A stretch of 52,184 bases of DNA, taken from Clostridia bacterium. Lineage in GTDB: Bacteria; Bacillota; Clostridia; Oscillospirales; CAG-382. The translations under genes and the position numbers were made by a program. The DNA is taken from contig JAFXBC010000056.1 of the NCBI GenBank assembly GCA_017516825.1, forward strand, positions 1-52,184, in the 5' to 3' direction. Every line of letters starts with the position of its first letter. Position 1 is the stretch's first letter. Below the pieces are notes generated by a model. It worked only from the letters and a program-made list of their open reading frames with translations, ran no database searches and had not been told where the DNA came from. Shown piece by piece: positions 31,313 to 40,139 of this stretch.

Positions 31313-31338
31313 AAAAGCCGCGGTTTTCCGCGGCTTTT
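31313..31338 (+). terminator. Attenuating terminator between SCIFF and its maturase
   Basis: AAAAGCCGCGG (31313-31323) pairs perfectly with CCGCGGCTTTT (31328-31338) across a TTTT loop. It lies 22 bases before the maturase ATG, so the enzyme must be made by readthrough. Confidence 0.9.
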
Positions 31339-31359
31339 ACTTTGTGGGAGATATAGGAT

Positions 31360-32739
31360 ATGATACATCAGTACAAGCTTAACGGCTACAACATCGTGCT
31401 GGACGTGTTCTCCGGCTCCGTTCACGTGGTGGACGAGGTGGCTTACGACATCATCGCCATGTACGAGAATACGGATCACGACACCATCGTGAAGGAGATC
31501 CTGGCCAAATACGGCGACAGAGAGGACGTCACCGAGGGAGAGATCCGGGAGGTCTTTGAGGACCTGGAGACCCTCCGTTCCCAAAGAAAGCTGTTCACCA
31601 AGGACGTTTACGAGGGGAAGGCCTTCGATCTGAAGAACCGTATGACGGACATCAAGGCCCTTTGCCTCCACGTGGCACACACCTGCAATCTGAACTGCGA
31701 ATACTGCTTTGCCGCCCAGGGGAAATATCACGGACAGCGTTCTCTCATGAGCTTTGAGGTGGGCAAGCAGGCCTTGGATTTCCTGGTGGCCCATTCCGGC
31801 ACCAGAAGAAACTTAGAGGTGGACTTCTTCGGCGGCGAGCCCTTGATGAACTGGGACGTGGTGAAGAGATTGGTGGAATACGCCAGAAGCATTGAAAAGG
31901 AAGCGAACAAGAACTTCCGCTTCACCCTCACCACCAACGGCGTGCTTCTGGACGACGAGATCACCGAATTTGCCAACCGCGAGATGCACAACGTGGTGCT
32001 GAGTCTGGACGGCAGAAAAGAGATCCACGACGCCTCCCGCGTGACCGTCTCCGGTGCGGGAAGCTACGATCTCATCCTGCCCAAATTCCAAAGATTCGTG
32101 GAGCAGAGAGGCAACAAGGGCTACTATATGCGGGGCACCTTCACCCACCGCAACGTGGATTTCGTGGAGGATATCAAGCACATGGCGGATCTGGGCTTCA
32201 CCGAGCTTTCCATGGAGCCCGTGGTGTGCAAGCCCGAGGATCCTTATGCGCTGACGGAGGAGGATCTGCCCAAGCTGTATGAGCAATACGAGGAGCTTGC
32301 CCTGGAAATGATCCGCAGAGAAAAGGAAGGCAAAGGCTTTACCTTCTATCATTACATGATCGATCTCACAGGCGGGCCCTGTATCTATAAGCGTATCTCC
32401 GGCTGCGGAAGCGGTACGGAATACCTGGCCGTCACCCCCACCGGGGAGCTTTATCCCTGCCATCAGTTCGTGGGCGACCCCAAGTATCTCATGGGAGACG
32501 TGTGGAAGGGCGTGACCAACACCGCCTTGCGGGATGAATTCAAGCTTTGCAACGCCTACGCCAGACCCGACTGCAAGGACTGCTGGGCCAAGCTGTATTG
32601 CTCCGGCGGATGCGCCGCCAACGCCTACCACGCCACCGGCTCCATCAAGGGGGTCTACGATTACGGCTGTAAGCTGTTCCGCAAGCGTATGGAATGTGCC
32701 ATCATGCTGAAGATCGCCCAGGCGAAGGGCAGGGCGTGA
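31360..32739 (+). CDS. scfB: SCIFF radical SAM maturase (thioether-forming, CteB-like)
   Basis: The 459-aa cytosolic enzyme has an N-terminal RiPP-recognition-like domain (about 1-85). The radical SAM core carries CNLNCEYC (Cys109, Cys113, Cys116), GGEPLMNWD and TTNGVLLDD. A C-terminal SPASM domain with many cysteines (SGCGSGTEYLAV, LYPCHQF, CKDCWAKLYCSGGC) binds two auxiliary Fe-S clusters. It cross-links cysteines of SCIFF to threonine. The start is ATG at 31360, with GGGAGA and a nearer AGGAT upstream. The length and order match characterised CteB-type enzymes. A lipoprotein gene follows after about 30 bases and may be co-transcribed. Confidence 0.97.
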   Translation: MIHQYKLNGYNIVLDVFSGSVHVVDEVAYDIIAMYENTDHDTIVKEILAKYGDREDVTEGEIREVFEDLETLRSQRKLFTKDVYEGKAFDLKNRMTDIKALCLHVAHTCNLNCEYCFAAQGKYHGQRSLMSFEVGKQALDFLVAHSGTRRNLEVDFFGGEPLMNWDVVKRLVEYARSIEKEANKNFRFTLTTNGVLLDDEITEFANREMHNVVLSLDGRKEIHDASRVTVSGAGSYDLILPKFQRFVEQRGNKGYYMRGTFTHRNVDFVEDIKHMADLGFTELSMEPVVCKPEDPYALTEEDLPKLYEQYEELALEMIRREKEGKGFTFYHYMIDLTGGPCIYKRISGCGSGTEYLAVTPTGELYPCHQFVGDPKYLMGDVWKGVTNTALRDEFKLCNAYARPDCKDCWAKLYCSGGCAANAYHATGSIKGVYDYGCKLFRKRMECAIMLKIAQAKGRA

Positions 32740-32768
32740 CCATGATCCCCGAAACGAGGATATCTTTT

Positions 32769-34136
32769 ATGAAAAAGATCTGTGTTCTTTTGATGGCCCT
32801 TCTGCTGTTGACGGGTTGCTCCGGGAACCTTTCCGGGGCGTTGAACGTGCCCGACTCCCCCGACGGGGAGTTCGGCGACCGTCCCGGCTACCGTCCCACC
32901 GAGGTTTCGGGGACGTTGTCCGAGGAGGAGATCCCCGTGACCCCCTCCGGGCGTAACATGGCCTTTGAGCCTACGGCGGAGTCCGGGCTTTATCGGGTGC
33001 TGACCCGCACCGGAGACCTGGAGGTGCTGGGGATGACCTACGGAGACGGACGGTTTTTCGCCATGACCAGGCGGGAAAGCGGGATCGCCGTCACCGGCTA
33101 CGACGACAACGGCACGGGGGTTTTTGCAGGGCTGATCAACGAGGAGCTGGAGGACCCCGTCCTTCTGGGCTTCACCGCAGGGTTCGCCTGCATCTACGCC
33201 CCCGGGCAAAACGCCACCCTGGCCTGCCGCGCCAACGGCACCTACGTGCAGTTGATCCACGAGCCTGCGGAGGAGGTCTGGCTGTACGACGGCGGATACG
33301 CCATGCGTCGAGGCAACGTGATCTCCCTTTGCCTTCCCAACGAAAAAGAGCCTGTGGCCACCTATACCCTCCCCGAGGGCTACGCCTGGGTGCAGGGCAA
33401 CCAGACCGGGGCCTGGGTGGAAAAGGAAGGCAAGCTCCATCTCCTTTCCGCCGACGGCAAGCTTTCCGGCGGGCTGTCCCCCCTGCTGACGGTGACGGAA
33501 AACGGCTATTACTGTCAAGCCAACGGCACCTCCGTGGTGGTGAACACCCTGCAAGGCATGGCTCACCCGGGAGCAGGTGAGGCGCTTCTTGCCTGCGGGA
33601 AGGATTGCTCCGCGGAAAAGACTCCCGAGGGCTTGCGCTTGGTGCTTCCCGCCGAGGGGAAGGCCGTTACCCTTACCGGAAAGGGTGAGGTTACCTTTGG
33701 GGGCAGAACGAAAAAAGGCTTTTTGTACCACACCGACGAGGGCTGGTTCTGGTTTGCCACCTCTGCCATGACCCCCGCTACCCTCCCCGTGGTGTCCTTC
33801 ACCTCCCTGGAGGATCCTCTGGCCATGGGGGCGAAGCTGTTGCTTTCCGTTTTGGAGGGGAAGAAGAACGAAAAGGTGTGTAACGACGACCACGCCTACG
33901 GCACGGTGGTCGCCACGGGAGAAACCGACCCGGCCACCCTGTATACCGCACTCTCCCTGCTTCTGGCGGAATACGAGCTGCCGGAGGGAGAGCTGTACCT
34001 CTGCCACGCCATCACCGTGGACGGGGAGGCGGTGAGATACCACAAGACCCCCATGCGGTTCTATCTGGATATCTCTGACCCCGAAGAGGTACACACCATC
34101 ATTCAGGACTATTTTTTCAGCGAGGCAAAAGGATGA
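32769..34136 (+). CDS. Lipoprotein of unknown function (beta-propeller-like)
   Basis: The 455-aa lipoprotein has lipobox LLTGC (Cys17) and a Pro/Gly linker. It has a repetitive beta-rich body of short blade-like segments of about 45 residues, each with aromatic-Asp-Gly turns (TYGDGRFFAMT, GYDDNGTGVFA, LYDGGYAMRRGN, LLSADGKL). This suggests a propeller, but no family is recognised. The last 80 residues (LYTALSLLLAEYELPEG, YLCHAITVDGEAV) look like a separate alpha/beta piece. The start is ATG at 32769 after GAGGAT. Its stop overlaps the HAD gene by ATGA. Position after the SCIFF maturase may be chance; SCIFF loci are more often followed by secD or secF. Confidence 0.78.
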   Translation: MKKICVLLMALLLLTGCSGNLSGALNVPDSPDGEFGDRPGYRPTEVSGTLSEEEIPVTPSGRNMAFEPTAESGLYRVLTRTGDLEVLGMTYGDGRFFAMTRRESGIAVTGYDDNGTGVFAGLINEELEDPVLLGFTAGFACIYAPGQNATLACRANGTYVQLIHEPAEEVWLYDGGYAMRRGNVISLCLPNEKEPVATYTLPEGYAWVQGNQTGAWVEKEGKLHLLSADGKLSGGLSPLLTVTENGYYCQANGTSVVVNTLQGMAHPGAGEALLACGKDCSAEKTPEGLRLVLPAEGKAVTLTGKGEVTFGGRTKKGFLYHTDEGWFWFATSAMTPATLPVVSFTSLEDPLAMGAKLLLSVLEGKKNEKVCNDDHAYGTVVATGETDPATLYTALSLLLAEYELPEGELYLCHAITVDGEAVRYHKTPMRFYLDISDPEEVHTIIQDYFFSEAKG

Positions 34137-34771
34137 AAGCCATTGTATTTGATATGGACGGCGTGCTGTTCGATACCGAGCGGGTCTATTTTGAGGCCTG
34201 GGATCGGGTAGCGGCCGAAATGAACATCGACGTCACGGAGATCCGTGAACGGTGCGCGGGACACAACGCCGCAGACATCGCCGTTATGTTCGACGCCTAT
34301 TTTGACGGCAAGGCCACCTACGCAGAGTTCGGCCCGCAAAAGACCGCCGCCTTTTACCAAATTTTAGAGGAACGGGGCTTGCCCGAGAAGGAAGGGCTCC
34401 ACGAGATCCTAAAGTTTCTCAAAGAAGACGGCTACCGCATCGCCCTGGCCACCTCTACCCGCAGGGAGGGTGCGTTGCATCACCTGGAAATGGCGGGGAT
34501 CCTGGAATATTTTGACGTGCTGACTACCGGGGATATGTTCACCCACGGGAAGCCCGACCCGGAGATCTACCTCACCGCCTGCCGTCTGCTGGGAAGCGAT
34601 CCTGCAGAAACCTACGCCGTGGAGGACAGCTACCCGGGGCTGGAATCCGCCCACCGCGCGGGGATGAAGCCCGTGATGATCCCCGACCTGTTCCCGCCCA
34701 CGGAGTACACCCGCTCCATCGCCGCGGAGTACCCCTCCCTTACGGCGCTGATGAACGCATTGAAGACATAA
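34133..34771 (+). CDS. HAD-superfamily phosphatase/phosphomutase (beta-PGM-like)
   Basis: The 212-aa cytosolic hydrolase has motif I FDMDGVLFDTE (nucleophile Asp7, acid Asp9), a four-helix C1 cap, motif II LATSTR near 104, motif III GKPDPEIYL with its Lys, and motif IV VEDSYPGLESA. This pattern is the beta-phosphoglucomutase/phosphoglycolate phosphatase subfamily; most such orphans dephosphorylate small sugar phosphates. Exact substrate unknown. The ATG at 34133 overlaps the lipoprotein stop (ATGA), so the pair is translationally coupled. Confidence 0.92.
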   Translation: MKAIVFDMDGVLFDTERVYFEAWDRVAAEMNIDVTEIRERCAGHNAADIAVMFDAYFDGKATYAEFGPQKTAAFYQILEERGLPEKEGLHEILKFLKEDGYRIALATSTRREGALHHLEMAGILEYFDVLTTGDMFTHGKPDPEIYLTACRLLGSDPAETYAVEDSYPGLESAHRAGMKPVMIPDLFPPTEYTRSIAAEYPSLTALMNALKT

Positions 34772-34785
34772 ACGGGAGAGAAGCT

Positions 34786-35103
34786 ATGTTGTTTGCAAAG
34801 AAAGAACCGGATATTGCCGCGGCCAAACGCTTTTGGGCCTGGTTTGAAGAGCAGGAAGGCTGGATGACCGAGAACCTGAGATCCCACGGAATGGACGTTG
34901 TTTGGGCCATCGACGCCCAAATCAAGCCCGTGTTCCCCTACTTCAAAAAGGAGCTGGAATTCCAATTGGGGTTCAACAACGGAAAAGGAGAATTCTTTTT
35001 CTTCCATTTTGGAGACAAGCATTTGATCAGAGACGCCGAGATCCTGGCAAGCATGATGCCGGGAACCTTAAAGGAACGTTGGACGTTTATCTCGGAACGG
35101 TAA
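34786..35103 (+). CDS. Small conserved hypothetical protein
   Basis: The 105-aa soluble protein has two predicted N-terminal helices (KKEPDIAAAKRFWAWF, GWMTENLRSHG), then beta strands KPVFPYFKKELEFQLGF and EFFFFHFGD, and a final helix. I recognise no domain name. The start is ATG at 34786 with GGGAGAG upstream, 14 bases after the HAD gene, so it closes that operon. A shared terminator with the convergent Nudix gene follows at once. Confidence 0.78.
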   Translation: MLFAKKEPDIAAAKRFWAWFEEQEGWMTENLRSHGMDVVWAIDAQIKPVFPYFKKELEFQLGFNNGKGEFFFFHFGDKHLIRDAEILASMMPGTLKERWTFISER

Positions 35104-35108
35104 AAACG

Positions 35109-35136
35109 AAGGCTGAGCATCCGCTCAGCCTTGTTC
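35109..35136. terminator. Bidirectional terminator
   Basis: AAGGCTGAGC (35109-35118) pairs perfectly with GCTCAGCCTT (35123-35132), flanked by A-rich and T-rich runs. It serves the genes ending at 35103 (+) and 35138 (-). Confidence 0.9.
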
Positions 35137-35137
35137 T

Positions 35138-35620
35138 TTATTCCGTTTTGCCGTTCAATTCGTGGTACGCCAATCGGCTTCCCTTGTAGCAAAGCTTCAG
35201 GGAGAAAAAGGGTGCGTCCTCCTCCAACAGCTTCAAGAAGATCTTATCCCCTTCCCACATGGGCAGGGAGAGGAGGTCTTCTTTTTTGATCCAGGCCAGG
35301 TCGCCCTCGTCGCAGACCTTCTGTTCCCCTTCCCAATCGGTGACGGTGAACAAATGCATATACTCCGTAGGGTACACGTCGGATGCGAAGGTGACGATGC
35401 CTCTGTACCGCCAAGCCTTGACGGTAAAGCCCGTTTCCTCAAGGATCTCCCGCTTCATGCAATCCTCGGGGCTTTCCCCCGCCTCGAAGCCGCCGCCAAC
35501 GCCGATCCATTTGTCCTTGTTGGCGTCGGTTTCCTTCTTCACGCGGTGGAGCATCAGGTAGGAATCCCCTTTTTCCAAATAGCAAAGGGTGTTCAGCTTG
35601 ACGTTTACAGGATTGCCCAT
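35138..35620 (-). CDS. Nudix hydrolase (8-oxo-dGTP diphosphatase-like)
   Basis: The 160-aa cytosolic pyrophosphohydrolase has a complete Nudix box, GFEAGES...KREILEETGF (Gly44 to about Gly64, with catalytic Glu58, Glu61 and Glu62). The LCYLEKGDSYLMLHR opening and DEGDLAWIKKEDLLSLPMW segment fit the MutT/8-oxo-dGTPase group of Firmicutes, a nucleotide-pool cleaner. The start is ATG at 35620, 16 bases inside the end of the upstream DUF6259-like gene, so it is translationally coupled as the last gene of the long leftward operon. Substrate assignment is by resemblance only. Confidence 0.92.
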   Translation of the reverse strand: MGNPVNVKLNTLCYLEKGDSYLMLHRVKKETDANKDKWIGVGGGFEAGESPEDCMKREILEETGFTVKAWRYRGIVTFASDVYPTEYMHLFTVTDWEGEQKVCDEGDLAWIKKEDLLSLPMWEGDKIFLKLLEEDAPFFSLKLCYKGSRLAYHELNGKTE

Positions 35621-37662
35621 ACCACACCCGTGGCGGGGATGGTGACCTCCGCCTTGCCTTCCGTAACGGTAAGGATGCCCTGTACGTCACCCTCCAGGGT
35701 GTATTCCCCGTCGGGGAGATCCACCTCCATAGAGGCGTTGACCTCCATGGTCTGGGAGTTGGTGAGCATCAGCAGTTTTCTGCCGTCCTTCGCCTGCCAC
35801 AGCGCGCCCTGGACCGCGGGATATTCCACCGTCTTGAAATAGGCGTGGGGGCAGTTCTCGTAGCGGAGAACGGGTGCGTCGTCTTTCAGCTTGGGCGGGC
35901 GGAGCATGGTGCCGAAAAAGAACTCTCTGAACTGCTTCCGCAAAAGAACGCACTTCTTGAAGAAGGCCTGCTCCGGCATTTCCTTGTAGAAGGCGGGAGA
36001 CATCCAGCCCATCTGCTGGCCGAACAGGAGGGATTGTGCAAAGAAGATGGAAAGACCGTCTCTTGCGCCCTCTCCCCGGAAGCTCTGGTAGCAAAGGCCG
36101 AAGGTAACCACCTTGTTGGAATACAGCACCGGGAAGGCGGGTACCTGCCGGTTCTTCACCCACAGCCAGGAAAGGTAGGCCTGGATATGCTTCATAAACA
36201 TTTCCGCGGTGCATTCCGTAGCCAGAATAGCGGGATCCTGCACACGGGAAACGTGGTCGATGAGGTTGTAGTAGCTTTCGTTCCACCAGGTGCCGCCCCC
36301 GGACAGGTGGTTATGGGTGGGGTCACAGCAAAGCTGGGGCTTGGCCGCGGCGATCTGATCGATGTATACCCCGTCGAAGCCGATGTCGTTCACCAGCTTG
36401 TCCACGATGCCCTTCACCTTCTCCTGCCACAGGGCGGTGGAGGGACACATCACGGACAGCACGGTATGCTCCCCGTTGGCTTCCTTGGCGGAATAGCTTT
36501 CGTTGAAGGCCTTGCCATGGCGATCCTTGCAGGCCTTGGGGTAGGCAACGGCGGTGTACTGCCAATCCTCGGTGCCCCTGTCACGGGTGTCCCAAAGTCT
36601 GCCGTTGATGTAGGGGATCACGTAGATGCCCGCATCCCGGATTTTCTTCAGCTCCCTGCGGACGGTGGGCTTTTCCGGGAAGTAGTGGGGATAGTCGTTG
36701 TCAAAGGGCGCGTTGTGCCACAGGTAGAGGTGGACGGCCACCTTCACGTCCCCCATATCCTTTGCCGCCCGGATGATCTCGTCGGCAAATTCTTCCCCGC
36801 CTATATGCACCAACAGCCAAACGTCGATATCACGCAGCCATTTCAGATCGGTGCGTTCTCCATCCTGCATTTCGGGCAGCCAAAGAGCGTTCTGCTCCAT
36901 CCAATCCCGATAAAGCAAGGTGGCGTCGTACCAATCCCCGTCAGCAAGCTGCCAGACACATTCCCCGTAGAGGGTCTGGCTGTTACAGCCCTTGTGGATC
37001 TCGGTAAGGGGCTGGGAGGCCTTGATATACATGGTGGGGGCGTTGACCTCGCGGACGAAATGGAACTTCTTCGCCGCAGGGACGGGATCGTGAACGCCGT
37101 AGTACAGACAGCGGTTTTTGGCCTCGTCCCAGGCCGCCATATACTGGAAGGACGCCCCGTAGGAGGGATAATCCTGGGCGGAACGGTAGCCGTGGCCGAA
37201 CAGCTCGCTGTCGGAATCCAACGCCTCGCCGCACCCGTAGGGGGAAAGGAACTTCACGCTGTCCTTCACGTCAAACCAGAACATGGGGTGATCGCATTCC
37301 ACCAGGGTGTATTCCTTGTTCTCGGAATAGACCGCGGTGCGGAAGGAAACGCGGCTGTTTGCGGAGTCTGCCTGCATGAGAATGGTCACGGTGACCCCGG
37401 GGAGCTTTTCGTTCCCCGCCAGGGTGATCACGCCGTGAACGCCCTGAATGACTACGGAGGAATCGGCAAAGCCGCCGTCGGAGGCGACGGTCACCATTTC
37501 CCCGTCGGAGAGACGCTCCGCCGTCAAGGTCAGCAGAGAGCCGCTTTGGGACAGCATACTGCGGGAGATCTTTTTGTCAAACACACCGGAAAGGGACACA
37601 CCCTCTCCCGTCTTCCGAAGGGCTATTTCCAAAGCCCCTGCACGAAACAAATGCAGTTCCAT
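35605..37662 (-). CDS. DUF6259-like glycoside-hydrolase-type protein
   Basis: The 685-aa protein without signal peptide starts with a beta-sandwich (about 1-230). A predicted TIM barrel follows (about 270-560), with WLLVHIGGEE, VAVHLYLWHNAPFDND, YVIPYINGRLWD, FDGVYIDQIAAAKPQLC and PAILATECTAE, and then a C-terminal all-beta domain. The layout and the acidic residues at strand ends (the Asp in VYIDQ and the Glu in ATECTAE) are those of retaining glycosidases. I believe it belongs with DUF6259, a family without proven activity. The start is ATG at 37662 after GGAAA. It sits 22 bases after pepT in the operon that begins with a cytosolic DUF4855 protein. Confidence 0.75.
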   Translation of the reverse strand: MELHLFRAGALEIALRKTGEGVSLSGVFDKKISRSMLSQSGSLLTLTAERLSDGEMVTVASDGGFADSSVVIQGVHGVITLAGNEKLPGVTVTILMQADSANSRVSFRTAVYSENKEYTLVECDHPMFWFDVKDSVKFLSPYGCGEALDSDSELFGHGYRSAQDYPSYGASFQYMAAWDEAKNRCLYYGVHDPVPAAKKFHFVREVNAPTMYIKASQPLTEIHKGCNSQTLYGECVWQLADGDWYDATLLYRDWMEQNALWLPEMQDGERTDLKWLRDIDVWLLVHIGGEEFADEIIRAAKDMGDVKVAVHLYLWHNAPFDNDYPHYFPEKPTVRRELKKIRDAGIYVIPYINGRLWDTRDRGTEDWQYTAVAYPKACKDRHGKAFNESYSAKEANGEHTVLSVMCPSTALWQEKVKGIVDKLVNDIGFDGVYIDQIAAAKPQLCCDPTHNHLSGGGTWWNESYYNLIDHVSRVQDPAILATECTAEMFMKHIQAYLSWLWVKNRQVPAFPVLYSNKVVTFGLCYQSFRGEGARDGLSIFFAQSLLFGQQMGWMSPAFYKEMPEQAFFKKCVLLRKQFREFFFGTMLRPPKLKDDAPVLRYENCPHAYFKTVEYPAVQGALWQAKDGRKLLMLTNSQTMEVNASMEVDLPDGEYTLEGDVQGILTVTEGKAEVTIPATGVVWAIL

Positions 37663-37684
37663 AGATCAGTTTCCTTTCTGTATT

Positions 37685-38902
37685 TTATACGCAGAATTCT
37701 TTCAGAATGCCTTCCAGCATATCCACGCAAAGCTCCATGTCCTCTGCCACGGAATGCTCGTAGGGGCCGTGGAAGCCGTAAGAGCCGGTGCCCAGATTGG
37801 GGCAGAGCAGACCCTCGGCGGTAAGGTTTGCGCCGTCGGTGCCGCCGCGGATGGGATCGGTAGAGATGGTAAGCCCTGCCTTTTCCGTGGCGCGGAGGGC
37901 CGCTTCCACGATCTCCATACGGGTCTTCACCTTCTCCGCCATGTTGCGGTATCCCATGCGGATCTTCAAATTGACCTTGTCCCCGTATTTCTCCCGCATG
38001 ATCTTCTCGATATGCCGCAAGGTGTCCACGCGGTGATCCAGCTTACTGCCGTCGTGGTCACGGACGATGTAAGCCAGGGTGGCCTTATCCACGGAGCCTT
38101 CTATGGAGATCAGGTGGTAAAAGCCCTCGTAGCCCTCGGTGTTGGCGGGGGTCTCCGCGGCGGGAAGCATGGAATGGATCTCCATAGCCACCAGGGAGGC
38201 GTTGATCATAATGTTCTTGGCGGAGCCGGGATGGACGTTTACCCCTTCCACGGTGAACACCGCAGAGGCGGCGTTGAAGTTTTCGTACACCACTTCCCCT
38301 GCACGTCCGCCGTCCAAGGTATAGGCAAAATCCGCGCCGAAGCGGGGGATGTCAAAGTTGGAGGTGCCAAGACCTACCTCCTCGTCGGGGGTGAAGGCGA
38401 TGCACACCTTGCCGTGGGGGACGTCGCTGTTCAGCAAACGCTCGCACAGGCAGACGATCTCCGCCACACCCGCCTTGTCGTCGGAGCCCAAAACGGTGTC
38501 TCCCGAGGCGGTGATGACAGTCTTTCCCTTCATCTCCTTCAGATGGGGGAAGTCGGAAACGGAGATCACTCTGTCACACAAGGGCAATTTGATATCTTCC
38601 CCGTCGTAATTTTCGTGTACCAAGGGCTTGACCTCCTCCCCGGGGAAATCGGGGACGGTGTCCAGATGGGCGATAAACCCGATGGCAGGGGCGTTTTCCT
38701 GCCCGGGGGTGGCGGGGATCTCCCCGTACAGCACGCAGGTGTCGTCCAACTGCAAATTGGAAACCCCCAGTTCCTCCAGCTCCTTCAACAAAAGGTTTGC
38801 CAGATCAAACTGTACCTTGGTGGTGGGAGAGGTCTCCACGGTCTCATCGGACATGGTGTTCACCCTGCAATATTCCATCAAACGCTCGTAAGGCTTTTTC
38901 AT
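37685..38902 (-). CDS. pepT: Peptidase T (tripeptidase)
   Basis: The 405-aa M20B metallopeptidase releases the N-terminal residue from tripeptides in the cytosol. The dinuclear zinc site is visible: HLD (His79, Asp81), then GSDDKAG, DEEVGLG with the catalytic Glu, the bridging Asp in FGADFAYTLDGG, and a final FHGPYEHSVAED supplying the last His. RGGTDGANLT is the classic PepT segment. Length matches the family (about 410). The start is ATG at 38902, overlapping the upstream metallopeptidase stop as ATGA. Confidence 0.97.
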   Translation of the reverse strand: MKKPYERLMEYCRVNTMSDETVETSPTTKVQFDLANLLLKELEELGVSNLQLDDTCVLYGEIPATPGQENAPAIGFIAHLDTVPDFPGEEVKPLVHENYDGEDIKLPLCDRVISVSDFPHLKEMKGKTVITASGDTVLGSDDKAGVAEIVCLCERLLNSDVPHGKVCIAFTPDEEVGLGTSNFDIPRFGADFAYTLDGGRAGEVVYENFNAASAVFTVEGVNVHPGSAKNIMINASLVAMEIHSMLPAAETPANTEGYEGFYHLISIEGSVDKATLAYIVRDHDGSKLDHRVDTLRHIEKIMREKYGDKVNLKIRMGYRNMAEKVKTRMEIVEAALRATEKAGLTISTDPIRGGTDGANLTAEGLLCPNLGTGSYGFHGPYEHSVAEDMELCVDMLEGILKEFCV

Positions 38903-39420
38903 ATCAGTTTCTTCTTTCTGTCTTTATAGTCGGGCAGGTAGCGGGCTACCTCTCCCCAAAAGGCTTTGCTGTGGTTCAGATGCTTCAGATGGCAAAGCTC
39001 GTGAACCACCACGTACTCAATCGCTTCCGCGGGGGAGGCCATGAGATACAGGGAAAAGCACAGATTTCCCTTTGCACTGCAGGAGCCGTAGCGGGTTTTT
39101 GCGGAGGTGATGCGGATCCCCTCGGGACACACCCCCATACGGGATGCCCAGGCCTCTGCCAGAGGGGGCAAGATCTCCTTTGCCAGCGCCCGAAGCCGCT
39201 TTTGCTCTGCGGGGCTGACTTCCTTTTTGGCAGGCGGGCTGTTCTCCACCGCTTTTTTGATCCAATCTGCCTTTTCCTTCGCGAAAGCTTCCCCGTAGGA
39301 AAGGGGCAGTCTTTTCGGCATACGGATCTCCACCAAGCCCCCCGGCTTCACGCGGATGCCCACGGTCTTGCGGTCACAGCGGATCACGGGGTAGCCCAGG
39401 ATGGTTTCCCCTTTTTTCAT
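38899..39420 (-). CDS. YgjP-like metallopeptidase domain protein
   Basis: The 173-aa cytosolic protein (UPF0758/DUF45, YgjP-like) is a predicted zincin. It has HELCHLKHLNH with HExxH at 140-144 and a third His at 150, followed by SKAFW, exactly as in the family, and an N-terminal beta hairpin (KTVGIRVKPGG, VEIRMPKRL). TRYGSCS near 109-114 is another family hallmark. The substrate is unknown. The start is ATG at 39420. It overlaps both neighbours by four bases (ATGA), so it is coupled to the methyltransferase upstream and pepT downstream. Confidence 0.92.
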   Translation of the reverse strand: MKKGETILGYPVIRCDRKTVGIRVKPGGLVEIRMPKRLPLSYGEAFAKEKADWIKKAVENSPPAKKEVSPAEQKRLRALAKEILPPLAEAWASRMGVCPEGIRITSAKTRYGSCSAKGNLCFSLYLMASPAEAIEYVVVHELCHLKHLNHSKAFWGEVARYLPDYKDRKKKLI

Positions 39421-40139
39421 TTGCGGATCAGCACGTAAAAGGCTTTTTCCCCCTCGCCGTGCTGATGGAGATCGGCAGAGGACAGCACCTCCGCCACCTC
39501 AAAGCCCGTCTCGGTGGCCAGGCGGATCAGCGCGTCCCCGTCGTGGACGTACTCCGTCTGGGTCTCGGAAAGACGCTCGTAGGAGCCGTCCTCCTGGAGT
39601 TCAAACCAATCCAGCACGAAATGACAGCAGTTTTCTCCCTGCTCGTTCCGCCAAAGGAGAAGTCCGTCGTCGTATTCGTAGGTGAAGGCGTTTTCCCCGT
39701 AGACCTGCTCCAAGCGGTAGCGGGTGTTCACGTCGAAGACGAACACGCCGCCGGGCTCCAGGTAGTTGTGTACCAGGGAGAAGACCTTCTCCAGATCCTC
39801 CGGCTTCAGATAGTTCAGGCAATCGAAGGAGGAATACACCCCCTGTACGGTGCCGTACAGCTCAAACTCCCGCATATCCTGGCAAAGCAGCAGGGTGTTC
39901 TTCCCCGCGTTCTTTTCCATGGCGATGGAAAGCATCTCGGGAGAGGCGTCCAAGGCCACCATGTCGTAATCCTCTGCCAGCAAGGCAGCAATGCTCCCCG
40001 TACCGCAACCCAGATCCAGCACCTCTTTCACGGGGATGCGGGCAAGGCGGGTGAACACCTGCCCCAAAAAGAGGGCGTAGGGCTCGTATTGATCCCCGTT
40101 GATGCGGTCGTACAGCGGGGCGATGACGTTATAGCTCAT
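39417..40139 (-). CDS. Class I SAM-dependent methyltransferase
   Basis: The 240-aa cytosolic methyltransferase has motif I LDLGCGTGS (41-49), motif II ALDASPEML and motif post-I LLCQDMREFEL. The FDCLNYLKPEDLEKVFSLVHNYLEPGGVFVFDVN region is typical of small-molecule or Methyltransf_25 enzymes. The substrate cannot be read; the second half (WFELQEDGSYERLSE) is an ordinary cap. The start is ATG at 40139, overlapping the DUF4855 stop by four bases. It is part of the operon 41791-35138. Confidence 0.9.
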   Translation of the reverse strand: MSYNVIAPLYDRINGDQYEPYALFLGQVFTRLARIPVKEVLDLGCGTGSIAALLAEDYDMVALDASPEMLSIAMEKNAGKNTLLLCQDMREFELYGTVQGVYSSFDCLNYLKPEDLEKVFSLVHNYLEPGGVFVFDVNTRYRLEQVYGENAFTYEYDDGLLLWRNEQGENCCHFVLDWFELQEDGSYERLSETQTEYVHDGDALIRLATETGFEVAEVLSSADLHQHGEGEKAFYVLIRK

